Source: [Mycobacterium] crassicus (GTDB lineage Bacteria; Actinomycetota; Actinomycetes; Mycobacteriales; Mycobacteriaceae). From it: a stretch of 64,000 nt of DNA. The stretch spans positions 1,103,043-1,167,042 of the forward strand of contig NZ_CP084029.1 of assembly GCF_020181615.1 (NCBI RefSeq). Reading direction: 5' to 3'. The notes under the pieces are model-generated. The model was not told the DNA's origin. It searched no databases and worked only from the letters and a program-made list of their open reading frames with translations. Within the stretch, counting starts at the first letter, position 1; each line of letters opens with the position of its first letter. Of the stretch, positions 54,502-63,941 are shown one piece after another. The position numbers and the translations under genes were made by a program.

Positions 54502-54517
54502 GTTACGTCTCTGTTAA
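54502..54517 (-). promoter_or_regulatory. GlnR-like half-site upstream of gdhA
   Basis: On the minus strand TTAAC-N6-GTAAC contains the AC-N9-AC spacing typical of actinobacterial GlnR boxes, about 80-95 bp before the gdhA start. Other positions differ from the full consensus and only one half-site pair is seen. Nitrogen control of GDH would fit the family. Confidence 0.35.
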
Positions 54518-55603
<1,086 letters not shown>

Positions 55604-55645
55604 CCGCCGACGAATGACCTGGCCGCATTGGGTAAATTGTCTGCG

Positions 55646-56302
55646 ATGTTGAACCTTCGTGCGGTACTGGTGATCGGCTGTGTCTGGTTGCTCGCCGCCT
55701 GCAGTTCCGAGCCCGGCGAAGTGGCCGCCGATATCGACAACGTGGCCGACGTCAAGTCCACCTTCGGTCCGGAATTCCAGGTCAAGAACATCGCCCGAAC
55801 CGGGATCGATCCCAAGCTGCTGGCGGGCACCGCGTTGCCCCCGGGCCTGACCTTCGATCCGGCCGACTGCTCGAAGTTCGCGGTCAGCCAGCAACTGCCG
55901 CAGGGCGTGCAGGGCAACATGGCCGCCGTCGCGGCCGAAGGCAACGGCAACCGTTTCATCACCATCGCGCTGGAGACTTCCGAGCCGGTCCAGTTCAACG
56001 AGCCGGGACGGACGTGCAAACGGATCGGGTTCGCCGGGGGCCAGATGCGTGGGCTGGTCGAATCGGTCGAGGCGCCGCGCATCGACGGCGTGCAGACCCT
56101 GGGTGTGCACCGGATAGTCCAGACCGTCGCCGGCGGCAAGAGTCACATCGGCGAGCTCTACAACTACTCGGCCTACTTCGGCCCGTATCAGGTGCTGGTC
56201 ACCGCCAACCCGCTGGTGCTGCCCAACAAGCCCACCGTCCCGGTCGACACCGAGCGGGCCCGCGATCTGTTGGTGGCCGCTGTGAACGCGGTACGCGGCT
56301 AG
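55646..56302 (+). CDS. Putative lipoprotein (Rv0999-like)
   Basis: The 218 residues from ATG 55646 start with a lipoprotein signal: MLNLRAVLVIGCVWLLAAC with the lipobox LAAC, so lipidation at Cys19 is predicted. The mature part has a DUF5642-like pattern with two further cysteines (DPADCSKFAV, GRTCKRIGF) that may pair. It probably sits on the outer face of the membrane. TTG 55628 is an alternative start. Confidence 0.82.
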   Translation: MLNLRAVLVIGCVWLLAACSSEPGEVAADIDNVADVKSTFGPEFQVKNIARTGIDPKLLAGTALPPGLTFDPADCSKFAVSQQLPQGVQGNMAAVAAEGNGNRFITIALETSEPVQFNEPGRTCKRIGFAGGQMRGLVESVEAPRIDGVQTLGVHRIVQTVAGGKSHIGELYNYSAYFGPYQVLVTANPLVLPNKPTVPVDTERARDLLVAAVNAVRG

Positions 56303-56352
56303 CGCCGATCGCAAGCGCGGCGGAGCCGGGCGAAGCGGGCCGGCGCCATCGG

Positions 56353-56970
56353 CTAGCGCACGCCGCGCGGCCGGAATTGGATGCTGATCCGCGGGCCGGT
56401 GGGGGTGGCAGTTTTCGGAATCGCGTGTTCCCAGGTCCGTTGGCACGAACCGCCCATCACCACCAGGTCGCCGTGACGCTGGGGGAGCCGGAGTGCCGGA
56501 CCGCCCCCGCGTGGCCGTAGCGCGAATGTCCGGGTGGCGCCGACGCTGACGATCGCGATGATGGTGTCCTGTCTGGCGCCGCGGCCGAGGGTGTCGCCGT
56601 GCCAGGCCACACTGTCGGCACCGTCCCGGTACAGGCACAGCCCCACCGTGGTGAACGGCTCGCCGAGTTCCCCGGCGTAGATGTCGTTGAGCCGGCGGCG
56701 CAGTTTGGCGATCACCGGGTGCGGCGCCGCGTCGACGGTCAGGTCGTGGAAGCTCACCAGCCGCGGCACATCAAGGACCCGGTCGTACATCCGGCGGCGT
56801 TCGGCCCGCCACGGGATGACCGCCTGCAGTTCGCTGACCAGTTCGCCGCCGTCGGGCAGCCAGCCCGGACGCACGTCGAGCCAGGCGTCGTCGCCCAGCT
56901 GTCTGCGGTCGTTCAGTGCGAACAGCGACTCCTGTACCGGTACCGCCACAGCCGTCAGCGTATCGCACAC
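56353..56970 (-). CDS. AlkB-family 2-oxoglutarate/Fe(II) dioxygenase (Rv1000c-like)
   Basis: The 205 residues show the AlkB core: Fe ligands His124 and Asp126 (AWHGD) and His182 (WEHAIPK), with 2-oxoglutarate arginines Arg194 and Arg200 (PRISIQFRPRG). It should remove alkyl groups from DNA or RNA bases. GTG 56970 is the start. Its length equals Rv1000c. A GCCGAT/ATCGGC inverted pair lies in the short gap to the convergent lipoprotein gene. Confidence 0.92.
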   Translation of the reverse strand: MCDTLTAVAVPVQESLFALNDRRQLGDDAWLDVRPGWLPDGGELVSELQAVIPWRAERRRMYDRVLDVPRLVSFHDLTVDAAPHPVIAKLRRRLNDIYAGELGEPFTTVGLCLYRDGADSVAWHGDTLGRGARQDTIIAIVSVGATRTFALRPRGGGPALRLPQRHGDLVVMGGSCQRTWEHAIPKTATPTGPRISIQFRPRGVR

Positions 56971-57018
56971 CAGTTCGATTCGTCGAGATCGTCGGTGCGA
57001 CGGTCGCGCCGCCAGGAG

Positions 57019-58578
57019 TCAAGACCAGCTGGGCAGCCAGATCTCCATGTTCCAGGTGGCCGGGGAGATCGGCAGCCCGGTCAGCACCGGGTACAGCCAG
57101 GCGAAGTTGGTCAGCACCGCCGCGACGTAACAGCTCACCGCGATCAGCCCCAGGGTCCAGCGTTCCTCGCCGCGGTTGCGTCCCTCCTCGATGATGTCGC
57201 TGCAGATCAGCGCGATCAGCATCGCCAGGAACGGCGCCATCGGCACCGCGTAGAAGAAGTACATCTGCCGACCGATGTCGGCGAACCACGGCAGCCAGCC
57301 CGCGCAGTAGCCCACCAGCGCCGCGGCGTAGCGCCAATCGTGGCGAACCAGGCTGCGCCACAACGCGTAACCCAGCACCGGCACGGCCAGCCACCACATC
57401 GCCGGCGTGCCGACCAGCATCACCGCCTTGACGCAGGACTGCGCGCCGCAGCCGGGAACGTCATGCTGGTCGATCGCATAGAGCACCGGGCGCAGCGACA
57501 TCGGCCACGCCCACGGCTTGGACTCCCAGGGGTGGTGGTTGCCGGCGGCGTTCGTCAGCCCGGAATGGAAGTGATACGCCTGGTAGGTGTAGTGCCACAG
57601 CGAGCGCAGCGCATCGGGCACCGGGAACCGGCTCTCGTATCCGATCGACTGGCCCTCCTCGTGGCGGTCGACGCCGGTCTCGGAGGCGAACCACCCCGCA
57701 TACGACGCCAGGTACACCCCGAACGGGACGAGCGCGAACACGTACGCCGTGGGAACGACGTCGCGGCGCAGCGTCCCCAGCCACGGCCGCCGCACCCGGT
57801 ACTGCCGGCGGGCGGCCACGTCGAACGCCAGCGACATCGCGCCGAAGAACACCACGAAGTACAGGCCGGACCACTTGGTGGCGCAGGCCAACCCGAGCAG
57901 CACCCCGGCGCCGAACCGCCACCAGCGCACCCCCAGCCGCGGGCCCCACGGTGTGGCGCCGCACCGACCGTCGGTCAGTACGGTGTGCATCCGCATTCGC
58001 ATCTGGTCGCGGTCGACGATCAGCGCGCCGAACGCGCCCACCACGAAGAACGTCAGGAAGCCGTCCAACAGGGCGGTGCGCGCGGCGACGAAGCTGACGC
58101 CGTCGCCCACCAGCAGCAGTCCGGCGAGCCCGCCGGCCAGTGTCGAGCGGGTCATCCGCCGGACGATCCGCACCAGCAGTGCTATCGCGAGCACCCCCAG
58201 CAGGGCACTGGTGAACCGCCAGCCCAGCCCGTTGTAGCCGAACAGCGCTTCACCGATCGCGATCAGCTGCTTGCCCACCGGTGGGTGTACCACCAGGCCG
58301 TAGCCGGGATTGTCCTCGACGCCGTGGTTGTGCAGCATCTGCCAGGCCTGCGGCGCGTAGTGCTTCTCGTCGAAGATCGGCGTGCCGGCGTCGGTCGGTG
58401 TGTAGAGGTTGGTGAACCGGGTGACGGCGGCCAGCAGCGTGACCGATGCCGTCACCCCCCAGCCGCGGACGCGGTCGGTCGGGCCGAAATCGGCCACCGG
58501 CACCAGCAGGCCCGGGCTGATCACCGGCGCGGTGCGCTCCGGCACGGCCGCCGGCACGGTTGCGGTCGGGGCGCTCAC
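57019..58578 (-). CDS. Protein O-mannosyltransferase (Rv1002c-like, PMT family)
   Basis: The 519 residues are a polytopic glycosyltransferase of the PMT type: the catalytic acidic pair in FDEKHYAPQAW near 75, VHPPVGKQLIAIGEALFG, and LLVGDGVSFVAARTALLDGF, with about ten membrane helices. It transfers mannose from polyprenyl-phosphate-mannose to secreted proteins during Sec export. GTG 58578 is the start, 24 bp from the divergent rsmI. Confidence 0.95.
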   Translation of the reverse strand: MSAPTATVPAAVPERTAPVISPGLLVPVADFGPTDRVRGWGVTASVTLLAAVTRFTNLYTPTDAGTPIFDEKHYAPQAWQMLHNHGVEDNPGYGLVVHPPVGKQLIAIGEALFGYNGLGWRFTSALLGVLAIALLVRIVRRMTRSTLAGGLAGLLLVGDGVSFVAARTALLDGFLTFFVVGAFGALIVDRDQMRMRMHTVLTDGRCGATPWGPRLGVRWWRFGAGVLLGLACATKWSGLYFVVFFGAMSLAFDVAARRQYRVRRPWLGTLRRDVVPTAYVFALVPFGVYLASYAGWFASETGVDRHEEGQSIGYESRFPVPDALRSLWHYTYQAYHFHSGLTNAAGNHHPWESKPWAWPMSLRPVLYAIDQHDVPGCGAQSCVKAVMLVGTPAMWWLAVPVLGYALWRSLVRHDWRYAAALVGYCAGWLPWFADIGRQMYFFYAVPMAPFLAMLIALICSDIIEEGRNRGEERWTLGLIAVSCYVAAVLTNFAWLYPVLTGLPISPATWNMEIWLPSWS

Positions 58579-58602
58579 GCAGACGATCGTAGGCTGTGCG
58601 CC

Positions 58603-59439
58603 ATGGCCGATGGTCGATTGCTGCTGGGTGCGACGCCGTTGGGCCGGCCCGACGATGCCTCCCCGCGGCTGGTCGCCGCGCTGGGCGCCGCCGATGTGGT
58701 GGCCGCCGAGGACACCCGGCGGGTGCGCACGCTGGCCAAGGCGCTCGGCGTGCAGATCGGCGGGCGGGTGGTCAGCCTGTTCGACGCCAACGAGGCGACC
58801 CGGGTACCGACGCTGCTGGCCGACATCGAGGCCGGGGCCACCGTGCTGGTGGTCAGCGACGCGGGGATGCCGCTGATCAGCGACCCGGGCTACCGATTGG
58901 TCGTCGCCTGCGTAGCGGCCGGCCTGCCGGTCAGCTGCCTGCCGGGCCCGTCGGCGGTGACGACCGCGCTGGCGGTGTCCGGGCTGGCCTCGGAGCGGTT
59001 CTGCTTCGAGGGTTTCGCGCCGCGCAAGTCCGCGGCGCGGCGCGCCTGGCTGGCGTCGCTCGCCGACGAACGGCGCACCTGTGTGTTCTTCGAATCGCCG
59101 CGGCGGCTGGCCGACTGCCTGCGCGACGCGGTCGATGAGCTCGGCGACGACCGGCGCGCGGTGGTCTGCCGGGAGCTGACCAAGACCCACGAGGAGGTGC
59201 TGCGCGGCACGCTGGCCGAGCTGGCCGAGTGGGCGGTCGACGGGGTACTGGGGGAGATCACCGTGGTGCTCGCCGGGGCCACCCCGCGCGCCGACCTGGC
59301 GACGCTGGTGTCGGCGGTGAACCGGCTGACGGGTGAGGGTATGCGGGTCAAGGACGCCTGCGCGCAGGTGGTCGCCGAGACGCCGGGTGCGGTGTCACGC
59401 CGCGAGCTCTACGACGCGGTGCTGCGCTCCCGGCAATGA
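58603..59439 (+). CDS. rsmI: 16S rRNA 2'-O-ribose methyltransferase RsmI
   Basis: The 278 residues of this SAM-dependent SPOUT-unrelated tetrapyrrole-methylase-fold enzyme contain LLLGATPLGRPDDASPR, AAEDTRRVRTLAKALG, VLVVSDAGMPLISDPGYRLV and LPGPSAVTTALAVSGL. It methylates C1402 of 16S rRNA. ATG 58603 begins MADGRLLLG; the much longer open frame upstream is the antisense of the mannosyltransferase gene. It matches Rv1003. Confidence 0.96.
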   Translation: MADGRLLLGATPLGRPDDASPRLVAALGAADVVAAEDTRRVRTLAKALGVQIGGRVVSLFDANEATRVPTLLADIEAGATVLVVSDAGMPLISDPGYRLVVACVAAGLPVSCLPGPSAVTTALAVSGLASERFCFEGFAPRKSAARRAWLASLADERRTCVFFESPRRLADCLRDAVDELGDDRRAVVCRELTKTHEEVLRGTLAELAEWAVDGVLGEITVVLAGATPRADLATLVSAVNRLTGEGMRVKDACAQVVAETPGAVSRRELYDAVLRSRQ

Positions 59440-59510
59440 GGGGATGTCGGAATCTCCCCGACGTCGTTAGGCTTCTGTCCAGGTAGTTTTCCGAGCCCCG
59501 GAGGACGCGC

Positions 59511-59915
59511 ATGACGTCGAACAACAAGGGCAATGCCGGGTCGACACCACTGAGTATTGCGCTCATCGTCGTCGGTCTGATCTTCATCGTCGGGATCTAT
59601 CCGCTGACCGTGATCTGGCCGGCGGGCTGGGCCTGGGGCCACGCCGGTGCCGATTCGTCGCACTACCTGGTGATGATCCTCGGCATGTACGCCACGCTCG
59701 GGGTGTTCCTGCTGATCGCGTCGCGTGATCCACTCGCCCACCGCAGCCTGATCTGGTTCACGGTGGCCTCCAGCGTCGTGCACGCCGCGATCATGATGGC
59801 GCAGGCGATCACGGACGCGGCCGAACGCGGCCATCTTCTCGGCGACGTGCCCGCGCTGCTGATCGTGGCGCTGGTACTGGCATTGTTGATGCCGCGCCGC
59901 GGCGCGCTCGCCTGA
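59511..59915 (+). CDS. Four-helix membrane protein (DUF6632-like)
   Basis: The 134 residues have four hydrophobic segments (about 15-33, 50-68, 78-98 and 111-127) and the recognisable pieces YPLTVIWPAGWAWGH, HYLVMILGMYATLGVFLLIA and HRSLIWFTVASSVVHA. This matches the DUF6632 family as recalled; the assignment should be checked. A GTCGG/CCGAC inverted pair (about 59466-59483) in the gap may end rsmI. Function unknown. Confidence 0.72.
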   Translation: MTSNNKGNAGSTPLSIALIVVGLIFIVGIYPLTVIWPAGWAWGHAGADSSHYLVMILGMYATLGVFLLIASRDPLAHRSLIWFTVASSVVHAAIMMAQAITDAAERGHLLGDVPALLIVALVLALLMPRRGALA

Positions 59916-59935
59916 GGGCACTCCGCCGCGCCGGG

Positions 59936-61015
59936 TCACCCGAAGGGGCAGCCCCGATTCTCGGGGACCGCGAACGTGTCGAGGCCGTAGCTGTCGTAGA
60001 AGTCGGCCAGCCAGGCGTTCTGGCGCTGCAGACGCTTGGCCGCCCGGTCGTAGCGGGCCAGGGTGCGAGCCGAGCCGTCGAGTTGTTCGCGCAGCGTGTC
60101 CAGACGCACCCGGTTGTAGTGGATCGGTTCGAGCAGCAGCCGGTCCGGCAGCAGCAGCCAGGCCAACTGGAGCAGGCGCGAGTAGACCGCGAACTCCCAG
60201 TCGTGGCGGCGCTTCAGGTCGAATCCGATCATCGCCAGCACATCGGGGTGCATGGTCTTGGCCGAGCAGACCTGAATGACGTGCCCGATCAGCGGCCGCA
60301 CCAGCAGCCACGGCGGGGTGAGTGCGGGGCGAAGCCACCCGGGCAGCAGCAGGGTGGGCAGCGGCAACCGGGTCAGTGTGGCGAACTGGCCGCGCAGAAA
60401 ACCGTTGGCGGCCAACCCGGTTGCCACCGTTTCGTCGTAGTAGGCGTTGAACTCGTCGTAGGTCTCGGGCAGCCTGCCGCGTCGGCTGGGCAGTTCCAGG
60501 TCGCTTACCAGATGGCGCAGGTATTGGTAGCCCGCTTCGATTTCGTTGGGCCGCAAGGTGGTTCCGCTGCACACCGGATACGACACGATCATCGCGTGCA
60601 CCGCGCTGGCGATGATCCACAGCCACAGGTCGGGGTCCAGGGCGCTGTAGCGGACCCCTTCGTACTCGCCGACTCCGGTGCCGCGCACGCTGCGGTGCTG
60701 GCTGATCAGCCACTGGGCGTGTTTCTTGCGTTGCTCGGCGCCGGCGAGGATCGCCTGTCCGCTGAACCCGCTGCGCAGCGCTCGGTCGGTGAAGTTGTCG
60801 CGGAATCGGCCGGTGTGATCCACCGAGGCCGCGATCGGCAGCATGGCCACCTCGTCGAAGAGCACGCCGGCGAACACCCCGTTGAACACGCTGCCGAGAT
60901 GCCTGCGGAAGTCCGCCATCACCCGGGGCCGTAGGCCTTCGCCGCGGAGCAGGGAGAGACCGTCATCGTCTGTCGGACCGGTCGGGGGATCGTCATGGGA
61001 CAACAGTTCCGTCAC
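59936..61015 (-). CDS. MpaB-like oxygenase (DUF2236)
   Basis: The 359 residues show DUF2236 features: HTGRFRDNFTDRALRSGFSG, the KKHAQWLISQHRSVRGTGVG stretch, and DPDLWLWIIASAVHAMIVSY with histidines likely to bind haem or metal. The family includes latex-clearing and mycophenolic-acid oxygenases. It is divergent from a TetR gene across 84 bp that contains an inverted repeat. The substrate is unknown, probably hydrophobic. Confidence 0.85.
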   Translation of the reverse strand: MTELLSHDDPPTGPTDDDGLSLLRGEGLRPRVMADFRRHLGSVFNGVFAGVLFDEVAMLPIAASVDHTGRFRDNFTDRALRSGFSGQAILAGAEQRKKHAQWLISQHRSVRGTGVGEYEGVRYSALDPDLWLWIIASAVHAMIVSYPVCSGTTLRPNEIEAGYQYLRHLVSDLELPSRRGRLPETYDEFNAYYDETVATGLAANGFLRGQFATLTRLPLPTLLLPGWLRPALTPPWLLVRPLIGHVIQVCSAKTMHPDVLAMIGFDLKRRHDWEFAVYSRLLQLAWLLLPDRLLLEPIHYNRVRLDTLREQLDGSARTLARYDRAAKRLQRQNAWLADFYDSYGLDTFAVPENRGCPFG

Positions 61016-61028
61016 CGCAACCTCCGCG

Positions 61029-61055
61029 TGTTAGTAAGTTATTAAAACGCTAACA
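61029..61055. promoter_or_regulatory. Inverted repeat TGTTAG-N15-CTAACA
   Basis: Perfect 6-bp arms lie in an A/T-rich 84-bp divergent region between the MpaB-like and TetR genes. It is the probable operator of that TetR. Confidence 0.55.
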
Positions 61056-61099
61056 TCACCACGTCGGGTTGGGAAGCGCCAATGTGGAAGGATCGCGTC

Positions 61100-61705
61100 A
61101 TGCCTGTCGATCAGACCGGCGAGCGCATATTGGACGCCGCCCTGCAGGCGATCCTCGATTTCGGTGTGCGGCGGGCCTCGATGGAGGAGATCGCCCGACG
61201 GGCCGGGGTGTCGCACATGACCGTCTACCGGCGCTGGCCGACCAAGAAGGAACTGCTGGCGGCCGTGCTGGGCAAGGTCGCCGACGAGATCTTCGCCGCC
61301 GTCGACGACGAGGTGGCGGCACTGGACAGCTACGAAGACCGGTTCGTGGCCGGTTTCACCGGTATCTACTGGCGGGTCTATACCCATCCGATGCTGAGTC
61401 GCACGCTGGAAACCGACCCCGAAGCCGTCCTTCCCGCGCTGACCACCGGTGCGGGTCCGGCACTGGAACTGGCGACCAGCTATCTGGCCGGACACATCGC
61501 CAACACCGCCCGGCGTAGCGGCATCACCGTCAACGATCCGCACGGGCTGGCCGAGATCTTCGTGCGCCTGACTCACTCGCTGGTGCTCACCCAGCGGATC
61601 CGCGAACCGCTGCACAGCCGCGCCGACGCCGAACAGTATGCGCGCCAACATCTCTTGCCGCTGGCCTTGGCAGCGGTGCGCCCGGCGCGCGCCGACGCCA
61701 GGTAG
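61100..61705 (+). CDS. TetR-family transcriptional regulator
   Basis: The 201 residues from ATG 61100 begin MPVDQTGERILDAALQAILD and contain the helix-turn-helix SMEEIARRAGVSHMTVYRRW. ATG 61100 has GGAAGGA 7 bp before it, preferred over ATG 61082. It is divergent from the MpaB-like oxygenase and probably regulates it through the inverted repeat at 61029-61055. The 3' end is 5 bp from the convergent pabB stop. Confidence 0.92.
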   Translation: MPVDQTGERILDAALQAILDFGVRRASMEEIARRAGVSHMTVYRRWPTKKELLAAVLGKVADEIFAAVDDEVAALDSYEDRFVAGFTGIYWRVYTHPMLSRTLETDPEAVLPALTTGAGPALELATSYLAGHIANTARRSGITVNDPHGLAEIFVRLTHSLVLTQRIREPLHSRADAEQYARQHLLPLALAAVRPARADAR

Positions 61706-61709
61706 CGCC

Positions 61710-62966
61710 CTACGAGGCGGTGCTGCGTGCCCGGGACTGCTCGGCGGTGACGATCGGTGCGGCCTTGTGCAGGCACTCCTGCCATTCGGCGTCGACATCG
61801 GAATCCGCGGTGATCCCGCCGCCGACCCCGAGCACCGCGCCGCCGGCGGCGTCGAACTCCACCGTGCGGATCGCCACGTTGAGCTCGCAGCCGGCCACCG
61901 GCGACGCCAGCCCCACGGTGCCGCAGTACACCCCGCGCCGATGCGGCTCCCACTGCGAAAGCAATTGCCGAGCACGGTGTTTGGGTGTTCCGGTCACCGA
62001 TGCCGGCGGGAACGTGGCATCCAGCAGCGCAGCCATGCCCAGCTGCGCCGGCACCTGGGCGGACACCGTCGACACCAGGTGCCACACACCGGGCGCCGGG
62101 CGTACCGTCAGCAGTTCGGGGACCGTGACGGAGCCGGTGATCGCCACGCGGCCCAGATCATTGCGCACCAGGTCGACGATCATGATGTTCTCCGCGACGT
62201 CCTTGGCCGAGGCGCGCAGCGCCGACGGAAGGGCGTCCAGCGGCAGGGTGCCCTTGATCGGACTGGATGTCACCACGCCGGCGCAGCGGCGCAGGAACAG
62301 CTCCGGGGACAACGACGCCACCGCACCCCAGTCGCCCGCGACATAGGCGGCCCGGGCTGGGCCGGTGCGCGCCACCGCGTCGGCGAAGAAGTCCAGCGGG
62401 GCGCCGACGACGGTCCCGGTGAACCGGGTACACACGCACGCCTGATACACCTCGCCGGCCCGGATGGCCTCCAGGCAGGCCAGCACCCCGGCGCGGTGTG
62501 CCTGCCGGTCCGGGGTCTCCCAGTAGATGCGGCAGCCGCGCACCGGCCCCGGCGTGGTCAGTGCCTCGCTGAGCCAGCCCGGCAGCGGTGCACCGGACAG
62601 GCTCTCGAACCACCACTGCCCGTCGGTGTCGTCCTGGCGCAGCACGCAGTCGGTCCAGCCACCCGCGGCCTCAGGAATCTGCGCGCCTCGGCCGTCCGCG
62701 CCGGCATCGGGGTAGGACAGGTAGCCGATCCAGCCGCCGCCCACCGCTGCGGACGGCGCGTCGGCCGACTGGATCTCGGGGACGTCGAACACCGCGGCCG
62801 CCTCGACCGGCTCGACGGCCACGCTCGGGGCGATCACCGCCCGGGCGCCGAACCACTGGCCGGTCAGTGCGGCCGGCGGCGGCAGCCCGCGCCGGGCCGT
62901 GGCGTCACCGACCGCGCGCAGCACCTCCGGGGCTGCACCCAGGTCGCCGAGCCGTTCGATCCGCAC
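61710..62966 (-). CDS. pabB: Para-aminobenzoate synthase component I
   Basis: The 418 residues match chorismate-binding enzymes: AGEVYQACVCTRF, ASLSPELFLRRCAGVVTSSP, IKGTLPLDALPSALRASAKD, ENIMIVDLVRNDLGRVA and the ending RTVEFDAAGGAVLGVGGGIT. It forms aminodeoxychorismate for folate. The K/A residue in PIKGT separates pabB-type from trpE-type enzymes, and position next to rsmI matches Rv1005c. GTG 62966 is the start. Confidence 0.94.
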   Translation of the reverse strand: MRIERLGDLGAAPEVLRAVGDATARRGLPPPAALTGQWFGARAVIAPSVAVEPVEAAAVFDVPEIQSADAPSAAVGGGWIGYLSYPDAGADGRGAQIPEAAGGWTDCVLRQDDTDGQWWFESLSGAPLPGWLSEALTTPGPVRGCRIYWETPDRQAHRAGVLACLEAIRAGEVYQACVCTRFTGTVVGAPLDFFADAVARTGPARAAYVAGDWGAVASLSPELFLRRCAGVVTSSPIKGTLPLDALPSALRASAKDVAENIMIVDLVRNDLGRVAITGSVTVPELLTVRPAPGVWHLVSTVSAQVPAQLGMAALLDATFPPASVTGTPKHRARQLLSQWEPHRRGVYCGTVGLASPVAGCELNVAIRTVEFDAAGGAVLGVGGGITADSDVDAEWQECLHKAAPIVTAEQSRARSTAS

Positions 62967-62987
62967 CGCACTAGCTTGTCAGACAAA

Positions 62988-63941
62988 TCAGCTGCGGGTG
63001 ATCTCCCGGGCAGCGGTCAGCGCCGCCAGCTTGTCCGGGTTGCGCATGGCGTAGAAGTTGGTGATCAGCCCGTCGATGATCTCGACGGTGAACACCCCTT
63101 CGAGCCGGTCCGCGGTGTAGAGCAGTACCGCCGGGGCGGAGTTGCAGGTCGCCATCTCCACCCTGACGTCGGGTTGGCCAGCCCCGATGCGCAACAGCCC
63201 GATGACCGAACGGGCGACCTTGTCGGCGCCGACGATCGGGCGGCGCGCCGCGGTGGCCTTGCCGCCGCTGTCGGCGGTCCACACCACGTCGGGCGCCAGC
63301 ATGGACAGCACCTTCGCAATGTCGCCGCCGGCTGCCGCGGTCATGAACTCGGCCGTGATCCGCTCGTTCTCGGCCGGATCGACCGGGGTGAAGCGCGGCC
63401 GCCGGGCCTGCACGTGCCCGCGGGCCCGGTGCGCGACCTGACGGGCCGCGGGGGTCGACTTGCCCACCGCGGCACCGATCTCGTCGTAGTCGAACCCGAA
63501 CACCTCGCGCAGCACGAACACCGCGCGCTCGTCGGGGCTCAGCGTCTCCAGCACCACCAGCATCGCCATCGACACCGACTCGGCCAGCACCACGTCGGCC
63601 GACGGGTCCTGCTCGGTCAGCAGCAGTGGCTCGGGCAGCCACGGGCCGACGTACTCCTCGCGGCGCCGGGCACCCGCCCGTAGCGCGTTGAGCGCCTGGC
63701 GGGTGACCAGCTGGGCCAGGTAGGACTTGGCATCGCGCACCTCTGCCGTATCCACCTCCGCCCACCGCAGATAGCTGTCCTGCAGGACGTCGTCGGATTC
63801 GGTTGCCGAGCCCAGGATCTCGTAGGCGATGGTGAACAGCAGCGGCCGCAGTTCGGTGAACCGCTGTGCTGATGCAGCGGTCCCAGCTTCGCCTCTCCTT
63901 CGTCGAGGCTCGCTGAACCGCTGGGCGTGTCCGTCGGTCAC
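62988..63941 (-). CDS. SigJ-type ECF sigma factor with a SnoaL-like C-terminal domain
   Basis: The 317 residues contain sigma region 2 (LRPLLFTIAYEILGSATESD, DVLQDSYLRWAEVD), region 4 (LETLSPDERAVFVLREVFGF with YDEIGAAVGKSTPAARQVAH), and a C-terminal SnoaL-like domain (NERITAEFMTAAAGGDIAKV). Such sigma factors are controlled by the attached domain rather than by an anti-sigma factor. GTG 63941 overlaps the preceding gene's TGA by 4 nt and follows GGGAGG at 7 bp. Residues 7-25 (QRFSEPRRRRGEAGTAASA) are one unit of the 57-bp repeat. Confidence 0.9.
   Translation of the reverse strand: MTDGHAQRFSEPRRRRGEAGTAASAQRFTELRPLLFTIAYEILGSATESDDVLQDSYLRWAEVDTAEVRDAKSYLAQLVTRQALNALRAGARRREEYVGPWLPEPLLLTEQDPSADVVLAESVSMAMLVVLETLSPDERAVFVLREVFGFDYDEIGAAVGKSTPAARQVAHRARGHVQARRPRFTPVDPAENERITAEFMTAAAGGDIAKVLSMLAPDVVWTADSGGKATAARRPIVGADKVARSVIGLLRIGAGQPDVRVEMATCNSAPAVLLYTADRLEGVFTVEIIDGLITNFYAMRNPDKLAALTAAREITRS
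63857..63940 (-). repeat. 57-bp repeat inside the sigma-factor coding region, 1.5 copies
   Basis: A full unit spans 63857-63913, and 63914-63940 starts a second. In the sigma-factor frame this gives AQRFSE and AQRFTE flanking a 19-residue insert. It has the same 57-bp period and sequence as the intergenic arrays. Confidence 0.85.

Noticed and set aside
56599..58602. Upstream extension of the rsmI reading frame by about 2 kb
   Set aside because: It is the antisense of the AlkB and mannosyltransferase genes; the RsmI family starts at ATG 58603.
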